Positions 19,723 to 28,673 of a stretch of DNA of 38,558 bases are shown one piece after another. A program made the translations under genes and the position numbers. Position 1 is the stretch's first letter. Each line of letters starts with the position of its first letter. Under the pieces are notes generated by a model. The model saw only the letters and a program-made list of their open reading frames with translations. It was not told the origin of the DNA and ran no database searches. The DNA comes from Verrucomicrobiaceae bacterium (lineage in GTDB: Bacteria > Verrucomicrobiota > Verrucomicrobiia > Verrucomicrobiales > Verrucomicrobiaceae): NCBI GenBank assembly GCA_947440575.1, contig CANETF010000019.1:1-38558 (forward strand). The letters are read 5' to 3'.

Positions 19723-22335
19723 TCAGGCGGAGACCTGAGCGGGTGCCACGTTCAGATACCGTTGCTGGAGGTGCTGTACGGTTTCGTCGGCGGTGTCAGC
19801 CTGAATCATCAACAAATCGCCGGGCTTGGCGGATGCGATCGCCAAATCCACGGCCTTCAAATGTCCCAGAATCGATTCGACGCGCTGGGTTCGAGGAGCG
19901 TTTTCCAGGCCTTTTGCCAACAAAGCCATGATTTCGCCGGGCTCCCGACCCCGAACGTAATCGCCTTCGTAAAGCCAAGCTTCGTCAAACTCGGTGCTGA
20001 GCATTTGACCTTGAACGACGATGTCGTCATCCCTCCGGTCTCCAGCAGAACTGTAAACGACAAGGCGACGCTGGTTCGGAAATTGCCGCAGAGACTGCAG
20101 CAGCGCGCGCAGGGCATCGATATTGTGTCCATAGTCGCAGACCACGGTGATGTCCTGGATGTCGATCACGTTGAAGCGGCCGGCGTTTTGATCAAAGCCG
20201 GGGGCGAAGCTGCGCAAACCCTGGCGGATAAGGTCAGGATCGATACCAAGTGCCCAAGCTGAGCCCAATGCAGCGAGGGTGTTTTCGACTTGGAAGCTGA
20301 TCGTGCCGCCCATGGTCAGGGGCACTTCGCTGAGGTCGATGAACTTGGTTTCTTGGCCTCCTTCGACTGTCCAAATGATGCCGTCACGCACGAGCAGACC
20401 TTTGCCGCCATTTTGGCAGTGTGTGCGAAGGATTCCGTTGTCTGGAGTGGCTGCAAAAAAGAGGATATTGCCTGGGCAGGTCTCTGCCATCTTGACGACA
20501 AGGGGATCGGCGGCGTTGAGAACTGCGGTGCCGGTCGGGGATACATTGCGAACGATGCAGCCCTTCACGAGAGCCAGCTCTTCAATGGTGTGGATTTCGT
20601 TGAGTCCGAGGTGATCGCCTTCGCCAATATTTGTGACCACGGCGACGTCACAGCGATCAAAGGCCAGGCCTTCACGGAGAATTCCGCCGCGTGCCACTTC
20701 GAGGACGGCGGCGTCGGTCAAAGGATAAGCCAGGACTCTGCGAGCGCTTTTTGGACCACTGCAATCCCCACTGTCCAGCATACGACCACCGACAAAAACG
20801 CCGTCGGTGCTGGTGTGGCCGACGGTCCAGGTCGTTTGGTTGAGCAAGTGGGCGGCAAAGCGAGTGGTGGTGGTCTTGCCGTTGACACCGGTGATGGCAA
20901 TTACCGGGATCCGGCCTTGCTCTCCGGGCGCGAACATGGTGCTAATGACCGCCTTGCCGACGTCACGTGCTTTGCCTTCGCTCGGATACAAATGCATGCG
21001 CAGGCCGGGCCGGGCATTGAGTTCGATGATGCAGCCATTGCGGTCGCTGAGCGGCGCGCAGATATCGATGGCGACGAGGTCTAGCCCGCAGATGTCCAGG
21101 CCAACCATATTAGCGGCTTCGATGCTGGCGTTTTTGATGGTGGGGTGGACTTCGTCCGTCACATCCACAGCGGTTCCGCCGGTGCTGAGGTTGGCATTCC
21201 GGCGAATCAGAATTTGCCGACCCTTGGCGGGCACCGAGTTTGGCTCCATGCCCTGTTCTGCCAAGACGGCCAGAGCGACCGTGTCGATTCGGATTTTGCT
21301 CAATGCGGCGGCATGGTCGGATGCCCGTCGTGGATCCTCGTTCACGATGGCGACCAATTCGGCGATGGTGTGTTTGCCATCACCAATCACATGGGCCGGT
21401 TTGCGTCGGCTGGCGGCGACGAATTCTTTGCCAATGACCAGGAGTCGATAGTCATCCCCTTCGGCGAACTGCTCAACGATCACCGAATCCCCCTCGGCTT
21501 GAGCGGCTTCGAAGGCGGCATTGACCTGCTCACGGGTGAAGAGATTCAAGGAAACGGCACGGCCTTGATTGCCGTCGCGGGGTTTGATGACGACAGGCAG
21601 GCCGATCTCAAGTGCGGCCGCCCAAGCATCGTCGACATCCTTGGCAGGACGCCCGCGCGGAACGGGCAGGCCAGCTTGATGGAGGAGGATGCGTGTCAGG
21701 TCCTTGTCCTGGACGATGTCCTCAGCGATGGCGCTTGTTTGACTGGTGGCTGCGGCGAGGATTTTCTTCTGTTTCCGCCCCCAACCGAGTTGGACGAGTG
21801 AACCCTCAGTGAGTCGGCGAACGGGAATGCCGCAGGCAGTGGCTGCATTGACCATGGCGCGAGTGCTGGGTCCCAAGCAGATATCGTCGGCGCGTTCGTG
21901 CAACTCTTGGGCGGCCGATTGAAAATCAAACGGCGATCCTAGAAGCGCGTTTTCGAGCAGGCGTCGGGCTATTTCAAAGCCTGACCGCGCGATCTCCTCT
22001 TCATCGTATTGAATCGCAACGCGGAAAACGCCGGGTTGTGAAGTGGGAGTCGCCATGTAAAAGCTGAGGACCAAGTCGGGCCGATTTTGCAGGGCGAGAG
22101 TCATTTGGCCGAGCAGGTCGGCGAGAGAAGCGGGGGCCGGCGAAGCGGAGAGTGGGCCGAGGCTTGGCAGAGCTGCCTGGATGATCTCCCGCCACTCGGG
22201 CTGGAACGTCGACAGGATTGGAAATTCGATCCAGCATTCGATTGCAGTCTCTCGGGACCAGATGTTAGGGCCACGCAAAGCCTGGATTTTGCAGACGCGG
22301 GTGGATTGGAGTTCGGAGGTGGGAAGGGCGGACAA
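19723..22335 (-). CDS. cphA: Cyanophycin synthetase CphA
   Basis: An 870-residue protein of full family length. It polymerises Asp and Arg into multi-L-arginyl-poly-L-aspartate using ATP. The N-domain begins KIQALRGPNIWS, the standard CphA opening. The ATP-grasp part (about 210-465) shows DKDLTRILL, VVIKPRDGNQGRAV and CIIELNARPGLRMHLYP. The Mur-ligase part has P-loop G483-VNGKTTTTR, then DSGDCSGPKSARR, EVARGGILREGLAFDRCDV and GEGDHLGLN, and the C-terminal domain has VVCDYGHNID and SSAGDRRDDDI. The start is a TTG: an in-frame TAG lies seven codons upstream and no ATG or GTG lies between, so TTG is the only usual start. Divergent from the ABC transporter gene of the same locus. Confidence 0.95.
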   Translation of the reverse strand: MSALPTSELQSTRVCKIQALRGPNIWSRETAIECWIEFPILSTFQPEWREIIQAALPSLGPLSASPAPASLADLLGQMTLALQNRPDLVLSFYMATPTSQPGVFRVAIQYDEEEIARSGFEIARRLLENALLGSPFDFQSAAQELHERADDICLGPSTRAMVNAATACGIPVRRLTEGSLVQLGWGRKQKKILAAATSQTSAIAEDIVQDKDLTRILLHQAGLPVPRGRPAKDVDDAWAAALEIGLPVVIKPRDGNQGRAVSLNLFTREQVNAAFEAAQAEGDSVIVEQFAEGDDYRLLVIGKEFVAASRRKPAHVIGDGKHTIAELVAIVNEDPRRASDHAAALSKIRIDTVALAVLAEQGMEPNSVPAKGRQILIRRNANLSTGGTAVDVTDEVHPTIKNASIEAANMVGLDICGLDLVAIDICAPLSDRNGCIIELNARPGLRMHLYPSEGKARDVGKAVISTMFAPGEQGRIPVIAITGVNGKTTTTRFAAHLLNQTTWTVGHTSTDGVFVGGRMLDSGDCSGPKSARRVLAYPLTDAAVLEVARGGILREGLAFDRCDVAVVTNIGEGDHLGLNEIHTIEELALVKGCIVRNVSPTGTAVLNAADPLVVKMAETCPGNILFFAATPDNGILRTHCQNGGKGLLVRDGIIWTVEGGQETKFIDLSEVPLTMGGTISFQVENTLAALGSAWALGIDPDLIRQGLRSFAPGFDQNAGRFNVIDIQDITVVCDYGHNIDALRALLQSLRQFPNQRRLVVYSSAGDRRDDDIVVQGQMLSTEFDEAWLYEGDYVRGREPGEIMALLAKGLENAPRTQRVESILGHLKAVDLAIASAKPGDLLMIQADTADETVQHLQQRYLNVAPAQVSA

Positions 22336-22523
22336 GCGAAGTGAAGTTAGACTCTAAAGATGCGGCTAGAAGGATGCCTAGCATCGCATCAGAGCCCAAT
22401 CTTGCACGCAGGAACGAGACTGTGCGAATTTTCTTGCGCAGAAATGGGATTCGTTGCGTCACATTTTGTGCTGGGGCTTTACAATCGGCCACGTTACAGG
22501 ACTGTCCCGCGCCTCTGAATTCC

Positions 22524-24737
22524 TTGATTCTGAAATCTCCATCCGACACATCATCACAATTGCTCCGGCATGCTGAAAAGCACCTTGAGTTGGGTGAACG
22601 CGTCATCGCGAGGCTGGAGACCGACCTGGATGCGAACCTGCATTTTCAACGGGGATTGCTTCTCTTGACGGACCGTCGGCTGCTTCATACGGAGGTCGCT
22701 GTTCGTGGTGAGATGAGTTTTTCGGCATGGAACTTGGCGGAGATCGATGAAATGGAGTTGGAGGAGATGGGGGCCACCGCATCAATCCATCTGATCCAGG
22801 AAGGCGTTCAAAGCCACGCCTGGAGAATCACAACCGGACGGGTGCGGGAGGCGGATGCCTTTTTGGGGCGATTCAAAGATCAACATCGATCTGCGCGGAG
22901 TGATCTCAAGTTGGATCCGGAGGTGCTTCGACCCGAGGGTGAAGACGAGGAGATCGTCGAAGGTGAATCAGAAGTGAAGGGGTTCATGGCGGGGCCCATG
23001 GTGCGTTTGTTTGCCTTTGCGAAACCTTGGCACAGACTCATGGTGCTCGGGTTTCTGCTCACACTGGCGAGCACGGCGACTTCGTTGATCGCCCCGTGGT
23101 TAACCATGGCTCTAGTGGACAATGTGCTGATCCCCCTGCAGTCCGCCACGGAGGAGGTGCACGTGAATCAGGTCTACAAATTCATGGCCCAGTTGGCTGG
23201 AGCTGGAGTTTTGACCTGGGTTTTGAATTGGGCGCGAACCTTTGTGGTGGCGAGGTTGGCTGAGCGGGTCACAAGTCGGATGCGGAGAGAAACCTTTGAG
23301 CATCTTCAGCGGTTGTCACTGACCTACTTTAATCGCAAGCGCACGGGCGATTTGATCTCAAGGATTGGTTCAGACACGGATCACATCTCGCTGTTTCTGT
23401 CGGTCAATTTCATTGAATTCATTTGTGACGTTTTGCAGTGCGTGTTTTTGGCTGTGATACTTTTTTGGATCAATCCGCTGCTGGCGGTGGCGGCCATGGG
23501 ACCGGCTCCGCTTGTAGGATGGCTGGTGAGCAAGGTTCGCGGCCATTTGCGCGGCGGGTTTGCAGCGGCAAGCCGGGCTTGGAGTGCGATGAACAGTGTG
23601 CTTTCGGATACCATCCCTGGCGTTCGTGTGGTCAAGGCTTTTGCGCAGGAGCAGCGAGAGATTGAGCGTTTCCGAGCCACGGACAAGCATATCTTTGACA
23701 CCAATGACCGGGTGAATCGGATGTGGTCGTTTTTCACGCCAATGATCGAATTGCTCACCGATGTTGGGCTTTTAGTTGTCTGGGCGGCCGGGGCTTGGAG
23801 CGTAGCGCATCACCACATTACGGTCGGCGTGCTGACTGGCTTTGTGCTATACATTCAGAAGCTCTATGGACGAGTGGAGTCGATGAGCAAATTTGTTGCC
23901 GCTGCGCAGCGAGCCTCGGCAAGCGCGCACCGGGTTTTCGAAATTTTGGATGTGAAGCCTGACATGCCAGTGAATCAAGGTATGCGAAAGGTAGGCCGAT
24001 TGAGGGGCGAAATTGATTTTAAAGGGGTCAAGTTTCGGCATGGCTCGCGCCAAGTGATCAAGGGCATTGACCTCAAAATTGCGCCGGGAGAAATGATCGG
24101 ATTGGTTGGTCCGAGCGGGGCTGGCAAAACGACTCTGGTGAACCTCGCCTGCCGGTTTTTCGATGTCAGCGAAGGTTCCATTTGGGTGGACGGCTTGGAT
24201 TTACGTGAGCTTGATGTCGAGGACTACCGGAAGAACCTGGGGCTCGTTTTGCAAGAGCCGTACCTTTTTTATGGAACGATCGCGGAAAACATCGCTTATG
24301 GGAAACCGAAGGCAACCAAGGGGGAGATCATTGCGGCCGCTCGTGCGGCGCGAGCTCATGACTTCATCATGCGGACAGTGGATGGGTATGATTCCATGGT
24401 TGGCGAGCGAGGCCATCAACTCAGCGGTGGTGAGCGGCAACGTATCAGCATCGCACGTGCTTTGCTGATCGATCCGGCCATTTTGATTTTGGACGAGGCC
24501 ACTTCATCAGTGGACACGGAAACCGAGCGGGAAATTCAGGCGGCGTTGGATTACCTGGTCAAAGGCCGAACAACCATCGCGATCGCGCATCGGTTGGGAA
24601 CTTTGCGCCGGGCCAATCGTCTCATTGTGATGGAGGACGGGCGTATCGTCGAGACCGGGACGCACGATCAACTCCTCAATCAGAGTGGAACGTATGCTCG
24701 GTTGCATGAAGCCATGATGGAGGTGACAAGCCAATGA
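22524..24737 (+). CDS. Cyanophycin-associated ABC transporter (fused membrane and ATPase domains)
   Basis: From the TTG at 22524 this is a 737-residue half transporter. An N-terminal domain (LELGERVIARLETDLDA...LLLTDRRLLH) looks like a small PH-type fold. Six membrane helices follow (from about LMVLGFLLTLASTATSL) with the NRKRTGDLISRIGSDTDH loop. The ATPase domain has Walker A GPSGAGKTTLV, Q-loop LVLQEPYLF, signature LSGGERQRIS, Walker B ILILDEATSS and H-loop AIAHRLGT. Its architecture and neighbours match the ABC protein that accompanies cyanophycin synthetases in proteobacteria; the cargo is unknown. The frame is open back to a GTG at 22341, but that start would leave only 5 bases to the divergent cphA. 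ATG 22374 and TTG 22560 are other candidates. It overlaps the DUF1854 gene by 4 bases. Confidence 0.9.
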   Translation: MILKSPSDTSSQLLRHAEKHLELGERVIARLETDLDANLHFQRGLLLLTDRRLLHTEVAVRGEMSFSAWNLAEIDEMELEEMGATASIHLIQEGVQSHAWRITTGRVREADAFLGRFKDQHRSARSDLKLDPEVLRPEGEDEEIVEGESEVKGFMAGPMVRLFAFAKPWHRLMVLGFLLTLASTATSLIAPWLTMALVDNVLIPLQSATEEVHVNQVYKFMAQLAGAGVLTWVLNWARTFVVARLAERVTSRMRRETFEHLQRLSLTYFNRKRTGDLISRIGSDTDHISLFLSVNFIEFICDVLQCVFLAVILFWINPLLAVAAMGPAPLVGWLVSKVRGHLRGGFAAASRAWSAMNSVLSDTIPGVRVVKAFAQEQREIERFRATDKHIFDTNDRVNRMWSFFTPMIELLTDVGLLVVWAAGAWSVAHHHITVGVLTGFVLYIQKLYGRVESMSKFVAAAQRASASAHRVFEILDVKPDMPVNQGMRKVGRLRGEIDFKGVKFRHGSRQVIKGIDLKIAPGEMIGLVGPSGAGKTTLVNLACRFFDVSEGSIWVDGLDLRELDVEDYRKNLGLVLQEPYLFYGTIAENIAYGKPKATKGEIIAAARAARAHDFIMRTVDGYDSMVGERGHQLSGGERQRISIARALLIDPAILILDEATSSVDTETEREIQAALDYLVKGRTTIAIAHRLGTLRRANRLIVMEDGRIVETGTHDQLLNQSGTYARLHEAMMEVTSQ

Positions 24738-25201
24738 ACCCTGCGGTTGACATTTTGATCGATAGCGACGGACGTTTGGTTTTTATCGATGAGACGGGCA
24801 CCCGGCATGAGAACGTGCGTCCGGCGCGAATGTTTCCCCTCACCGATCCGGAAGGCTGGATCTCTCTGCAAAGCCCATCCGGAGAGGAGGTGGGGTTCAT
24901 CGAGAACGCCAAGACGCTCACCCGAGTGCAGCAAGTCGCTTTGAGTGATGCTTTCGCCAAGCGTGATTTTGTCCCGGTGGTTCGATCCATTGATCGCATC
25001 AGTCGGGCGTCGGACGGTCATTTGTGGCATGTGACGACTGATCGTGGGCCCACGATTTTTCGGATTGAAACGGACGAAAGCATTCAGCAGCTTGGTGCGA
25101 ATCGGTTGGTGATCATTGATGATCATAACACCCGTTATTTGATTCCAGATATCGACAAGCTGGACGTCGAAAGCCGACGCCGACTTGAGCGCTACTATTA
25201 G
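24734..25201 (+). CDS. Cyanophycin-associated DUF1854 protein
   Basis: A 155-residue soluble protein whose ATG overlaps the ABC transporter's stop (ATGA at 24734-24737), indicating translational coupling. The sequence fits DUF1854 (PF08909): VRPARMFPLTDPEGWISL near residue 30, then GEEVGFIENAKTL, then the C-terminal YLIPDIDKLDVESRRRLERYY. Such proteins are regularly encoded next to cyanophycin synthetase and the same ABC transporter in proteobacteria. Their function is not established; a cytoplasmic partner of the transporter is an inference from the coupling. There are no membrane segments or signal peptide. Confidence 0.9.
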   Translation: MNPAVDILIDSDGRLVFIDETGTRHENVRPARMFPLTDPEGWISLQSPSGEEVGFIENAKTLTRVQQVALSDAFAKRDFVPVVRSIDRISRASDGHLWHVTTDRGPTIFRIETDESIQQLGANRLVIIDDHNTRYLIPDIDKLDVESRRRLERYY

Positions 25202-25225
25202 AGATGGGTTCCTTTTGAGTGTCGA

Positions 25226-26434
25226 ATGCAAGAGTCACCCGCCACCAAACCTGATGCATCGCGGCTTGTCTCGCTGGATGCGTATCGTGGGTTGGTGATG
25301 TTTCTGGTTTGCTTGAGGATGCTGGAGTTGGACGAGGTGGCGTTGCATTTTCCCGACAGTGGGATTTGGCGGTTTATTGGATTTCATTCATCGCACGTGC
25401 CGTGGGTGGGTTGTTCGTTGAATGATGTGATTCATCCTTCCTTCGTTTTTTTGACCGGGGTATCACTGGTCTTCTCAGTGACGGCCCGGTCAGCGAAGGG
25501 AGAGTCGGAGGGGACATTGACAAGGCATGCTTTGTGGCGCTCTCTGGTGTTGATCTTTTTGGGCATTTTCTTGCGCAGTCAGGGCCGTTCGATGACCAAT
25601 TGGACCTTTGACGAAACGTTGACCCAGACAGGATTGGGCTACATGGCGGTGTTCGGATTGACGTTCGCTGGTCTTAGGGTGCGCTGGGCGACATTTGTGG
25701 TCCTTCTTTTGGGGGTTTGGTTGTTTTACGCTTTGCATCCAATCATTCCACCCCATGCCTCTCCCGAGGCCTACAACACGGCGGTGGATTGGAAGCATGA
25801 TTTCACCGGCTTTTTTGGTCACTGGAATCACAACCGCAATGCGGGTTGGTCGTTTGATCTTTGGCTTCTTAATGAGTTTCCGCGTCCTCGTCCCTATGTC
25901 GGATATCTTGGTGGATACGCGACTGTGAACTTTGTCACCACGATCGGCACCATGATTTTAGGGCTGTTTGCTGGCACGTGGTTAAAGCAAGCCCGTGGCA
26001 TGGATGATGGTGCTAAATGGGTGACAACTCGCTTTGTGGTAGTGGGTGGAATCTGTCTCCTAGGGGGTCTCGGGCTGCATATTTTGGGGCTATGTCCTCT
26101 TGTGAAGCGTCTCTGGACGCCGTCCTGGGTGCTCTTCAGTGGCGGCTTGTGTTTTCTTGTTTTGGCGATGCTCTACCAAATCGTCGATGTGCGATTGCAT
26201 CGGCAATGGGCGACGCCTTTTGTCATTCTCGGAATGAACTCCATTGCCATTTACTTGATGCGCCACACCCTCGATGGTTGGCTGTTTGAGAATCTGGAAA
26301 GGCACCTTGGATTGAAGATTTTCCGGGTCTTTGGAACTGAACTACAGCCAGCGCTGATGGGTGCGTGCAGCGTAACGATTCTCTGGTTGATAGGCCTATG
26401 GATGCACCGAAAGAGGCTTTATTTGCGAATCTGA
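25226..26434 (+). CDS. DUF5009 / heparan-alpha-glucosaminide N-acetyltransferase-like membrane acyltransferase
   Basis: A 402-residue polytopic membrane protein beginning 24 bases after the DUF1854 stop, so probably in the same transcript. The opening RLVSLDAYRGLVMFLV is the signature of this family (DUF5009, related to eukaryotic HGSNAT), which moves acetyl groups across a membrane onto a sugar or amine. NDVIHPSFVFLTGVSL, ITRRAL-like arginines after helix 2 (LTRHALWRS), NFVTTIGTMILG and a late FVILGMNSIAIYLMRHTLDGW fit. About ten hydrophobic segments are visible. In Verrucomicrobia the family usually sits in carbohydrate loci; a place in a cyanophycin locus is unusual. The substrate is not predictable. 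It converges with the second cphA gene, with 7 bases between stops. Confidence 0.88.
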   Translation: MQESPATKPDASRLVSLDAYRGLVMFLVCLRMLELDEVALHFPDSGIWRFIGFHSSHVPWVGCSLNDVIHPSFVFLTGVSLVFSVTARSAKGESEGTLTRHALWRSLVLIFLGIFLRSQGRSMTNWTFDETLTQTGLGYMAVFGLTFAGLRVRWATFVVLLLGVWLFYALHPIIPPHASPEAYNTAVDWKHDFTGFFGHWNHNRNAGWSFDLWLLNEFPRPRPYVGYLGGYATVNFVTTIGTMILGLFAGTWLKQARGMDDGAKWVTTRFVVVGGICLLGGLGLHILGLCPLVKRLWTPSWVLFSGGLCFLVLAMLYQIVDVRLHRQWATPFVILGMNSIAIYLMRHTLDGWLFENLERHLGLKIFRVFGTELQPALMGACSVTILWLIGLWMHRKRLYLRI

Positions 26435-26441
26435 AGACGGG

Positions 26442-28604
26442 TCAGTTTTTGCCTGGGAAAGTGCGTAGTCCTTCGCTGATGAGCACGTCGTCCAGTCCAA
26501 AACTCCAGGCTGTCCCGATAGCGGCCAGGATGTCCTCGATGTGGAAATCAAAATACCCAGATGTTGGCATGGCGACTTCGTTGAGGGGTATCAGCAGTCG
26601 TTCAGTGCTTCCTTCAGTGAGGTAAATGAGTTCGTCACGAAATTGCACAACACGTCCGCCAGCTTCCAAATGGTTGAGGACAACTCCCTCTGGTGTTTCG
26701 CGAGTAAAAAAGACAACCGAGCCTTTGCAGTATTCTGCCATGTCCGCGACGATCTCGTCATCCGCATTGAGGACGGCAGTGCCGGTGGGCAGAACCACGT
26801 CGACCACACAACGCTTCACTTTGGCCATTTGATCAAGAGTGTCGATGTAGGCGAGACCGAGTTCGTCGTGACCTACGTTGAGGACAACGCCGATTTGACA
26901 GCGGTCGAAACCAAGACCTTCCGTCAGGATGGTTTCTGCACCGGCTTCGCAGATGGCGATTTCAGTCCACGGATGCAGCAGAACGCCATGAGCGCCCGCA
27001 ATCTTGGCTCCTTGTCGAGTGTGCACGACACGATCTCCAAACTGCATGCCTTCACTGGAGCAAAGACTGACGTATCTCCCGGTTTGCCGGAGCAAGTGAG
27101 CAATTAACTTTGCTGTGGTGGTTTTGCCCCGATTTCCGGTGATGCCGATGACTGGAATGCGACCTGTTTCTGCTTCCGGGAATAGCATTTCGACGATCGC
27201 CTCGCCCACGGGTCGGATCTTTCCTACAGCAGGGTTCAGATGCATGAGCAGCCCTGGGCTGGCATTGATCTCGACGATGGCTCCGCCTTGTTCCTCGAGA
27301 GGTTTGCTGATGTCGGTGCAAACGACATCCACACCGCAAATGTCCAATCCTGCCGTTTGGGCGGCGGTCACGACATGGCCAGCTACGCTGGGGTGAACTT
27401 CGTCGGTGATATCAATGGCCCAATTGGCAAATCGAGCGACCATGACGCGTTCGCCATTCTTGGGAACGCTGCCCGGTTCGTGTCCCTGTTTTTGAAGGTC
27501 GGTGATGATGACGGGATCCCAATGGAGGGTATCGATTTTATCCCAGGGGCAGGTTTCCAGTTCACCACGACGGGGGTCGGAGTTCAATTGGGACTCGACC
27601 AGTTCGGTAACCGTTTGTTTGCCGTCTCCGACGACAATGGCGGGATCTCCCCGACTTGCCGCGACCATTTGGCTGCCGACCACAAGCAAGCGATGGTCAA
27701 CACCTGGGATGAATTTTTCGGCCATCACCGCAGTGCCCTCATTCATGGCCTGGTGAAAGGACTCAGTCACTTGATCTTGTTGTGTCAGGTCGATGAAAAC
27801 GCCCCGCCCGTGGTTTGCGTCAAGCGGCTTGATTACGATGGGCACTCCGATATTTTCTGCAGCGTCCCAGGCATCTTCGGGACTGCATACGATCCGGCCT
27901 TCGGGCACCGGCACGCCTGCCAAACGCAATGAGGAACGGGTGAGATCTTTGTTTTGGGCGATGTATTCGGCGATCGCCCCTGTGCGGTCGGTTTCAGCGG
28001 TCCAAATACGACGCTGCCTTGCTCCCTGACCAAACTGGATGAGGCTGCGTCCCTCCTGCAATCGGCGCCAAGGGATACCGCGCTCTTTGGCGGCATCTAC
28101 GATGGCCTTGGTACTGGGTCCTAACGCATTGCGATCGGTGATTTCACGCAAGCTCTCCAAGGCACCCATCAAATCAAAGGGTTCGTCCTGATAAGCGGCC
28201 ATCAGCAACTCTCTTGCGGTGCGAAGACATGCCTCTGCGACGGTCTCGTCAATGAAGCGGACGGCCACCTTGTAGAGTCCTTCAACGCAGGTGTGCCTGG
28301 CCTTACCGTAGCCGACAGGATGCCCAACGAGGTTTTGCAGTTCGAGAGTGACGTGCTCGAGAATGTGTGCCGGGTAGGTGCCACGATCCAGGCGTTGGAA
28401 AAAGCCACCCCGCTCGCCCACGCTGCAGCGGTGTTCGATCATGCCTGGCAGCCAAGTCTTCAACCGGTCGTTGAATCCCGGAATTTCATCTGAAGAAGCG
28501 TCGTTCAGAGAACCCAAGTCCACCCAAGCCTCAAGCACGGGGTAATTGGCCCAAATATTGGGACCTCGGAGAACATGGATTTCGCGGATGTCGAGATCAG
28601 CCAT
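26442..28604 (-). CDS. Second cyanophycin synthetase-like protein (CphA'-type), lacking the C-terminal domain
   Basis: A 720-residue paralogue of CphA. The N-domain starts REIHVLRGPNIWANYPVLEAW and has the HILEHVTLELQNL block; the ATP-grasp core shows KDLTRSSLRLAGVPVPEG, VIKPLDANHGRGVF and AIVEINASPGLLMHLNP. The Mur-ligase P-loop is G490-N-R-G-K-T495 where CphA has GVNGKT; CphA's ARGGILREGLAFDRC is AETILTEGLGFDRC, and GDHLGL is HDELGL. The protein stops at EGLRTFPGKN, about 150 residues before the end of CphA, so the third Mur domain with its DYGHN and GDRRDDD motifs is absent. This resembles the CphA/CphA' gene pairs of proteobacteria. It may be an altered or partner subunit rather than an independent synthetase. 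A clear ATG opens the gene. Confidence 0.9.
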   Translation of the reverse strand: MADLDIREIHVLRGPNIWANYPVLEAWVDLGSLNDASSDEIPGFNDRLKTWLPGMIEHRCSVGERGGFFQRLDRGTYPAHILEHVTLELQNLVGHPVGYGKARHTCVEGLYKVAVRFIDETVAEACLRTARELLMAAYQDEPFDLMGALESLREITDRNALGPSTKAIVDAAKERGIPWRRLQEGRSLIQFGQGARQRRIWTAETDRTGAIAEYIAQNKDLTRSSLRLAGVPVPEGRIVCSPEDAWDAAENIGVPIVIKPLDANHGRGVFIDLTQQDQVTESFHQAMNEGTAVMAEKFIPGVDHRLLVVGSQMVAASRGDPAIVVGDGKQTVTELVESQLNSDPRRGELETCPWDKIDTLHWDPVIITDLQKQGHEPGSVPKNGERVMVARFANWAIDITDEVHPSVAGHVVTAAQTAGLDICGVDVVCTDISKPLEEQGGAIVEINASPGLLMHLNPAVGKIRPVGEAIVEMLFPEAETGRIPVIGITGNRGKTTTAKLIAHLLRQTGRYVSLCSSEGMQFGDRVVHTRQGAKIAGAHGVLLHPWTEIAICEAGAETILTEGLGFDRCQIGVVLNVGHDELGLAYIDTLDQMAKVKRCVVDVVLPTGTAVLNADDEIVADMAEYCKGSVVFFTRETPEGVVLNHLEAGGRVVQFRDELIYLTEGSTERLLIPLNEVAMPTSGYFDFHIEDILAAIGTAWSFGLDDVLISEGLRTFPGKN

Positions 28605-28673
28605 GTGCCATCTAGCGACATGTCTGGCCGATTCGCAAGCCCTCTGAGAGCCACTCTCTGTTTTGTGAGTGCT

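Noticed and set aside
22454..22485. TTGCGT and TACAAT as a promoter for the transporter operon
   Set aside because: The spacing of 20 bases is outside the usual range for a housekeeping promoter and both boxes are imperfect.
28646..28658. Hairpin GAGAG-CCA-CTCTC after the outer-membrane protein gene as terminator
   Set aside because: Only a 5-base stem, and no U-run follows in the leftward transcript.
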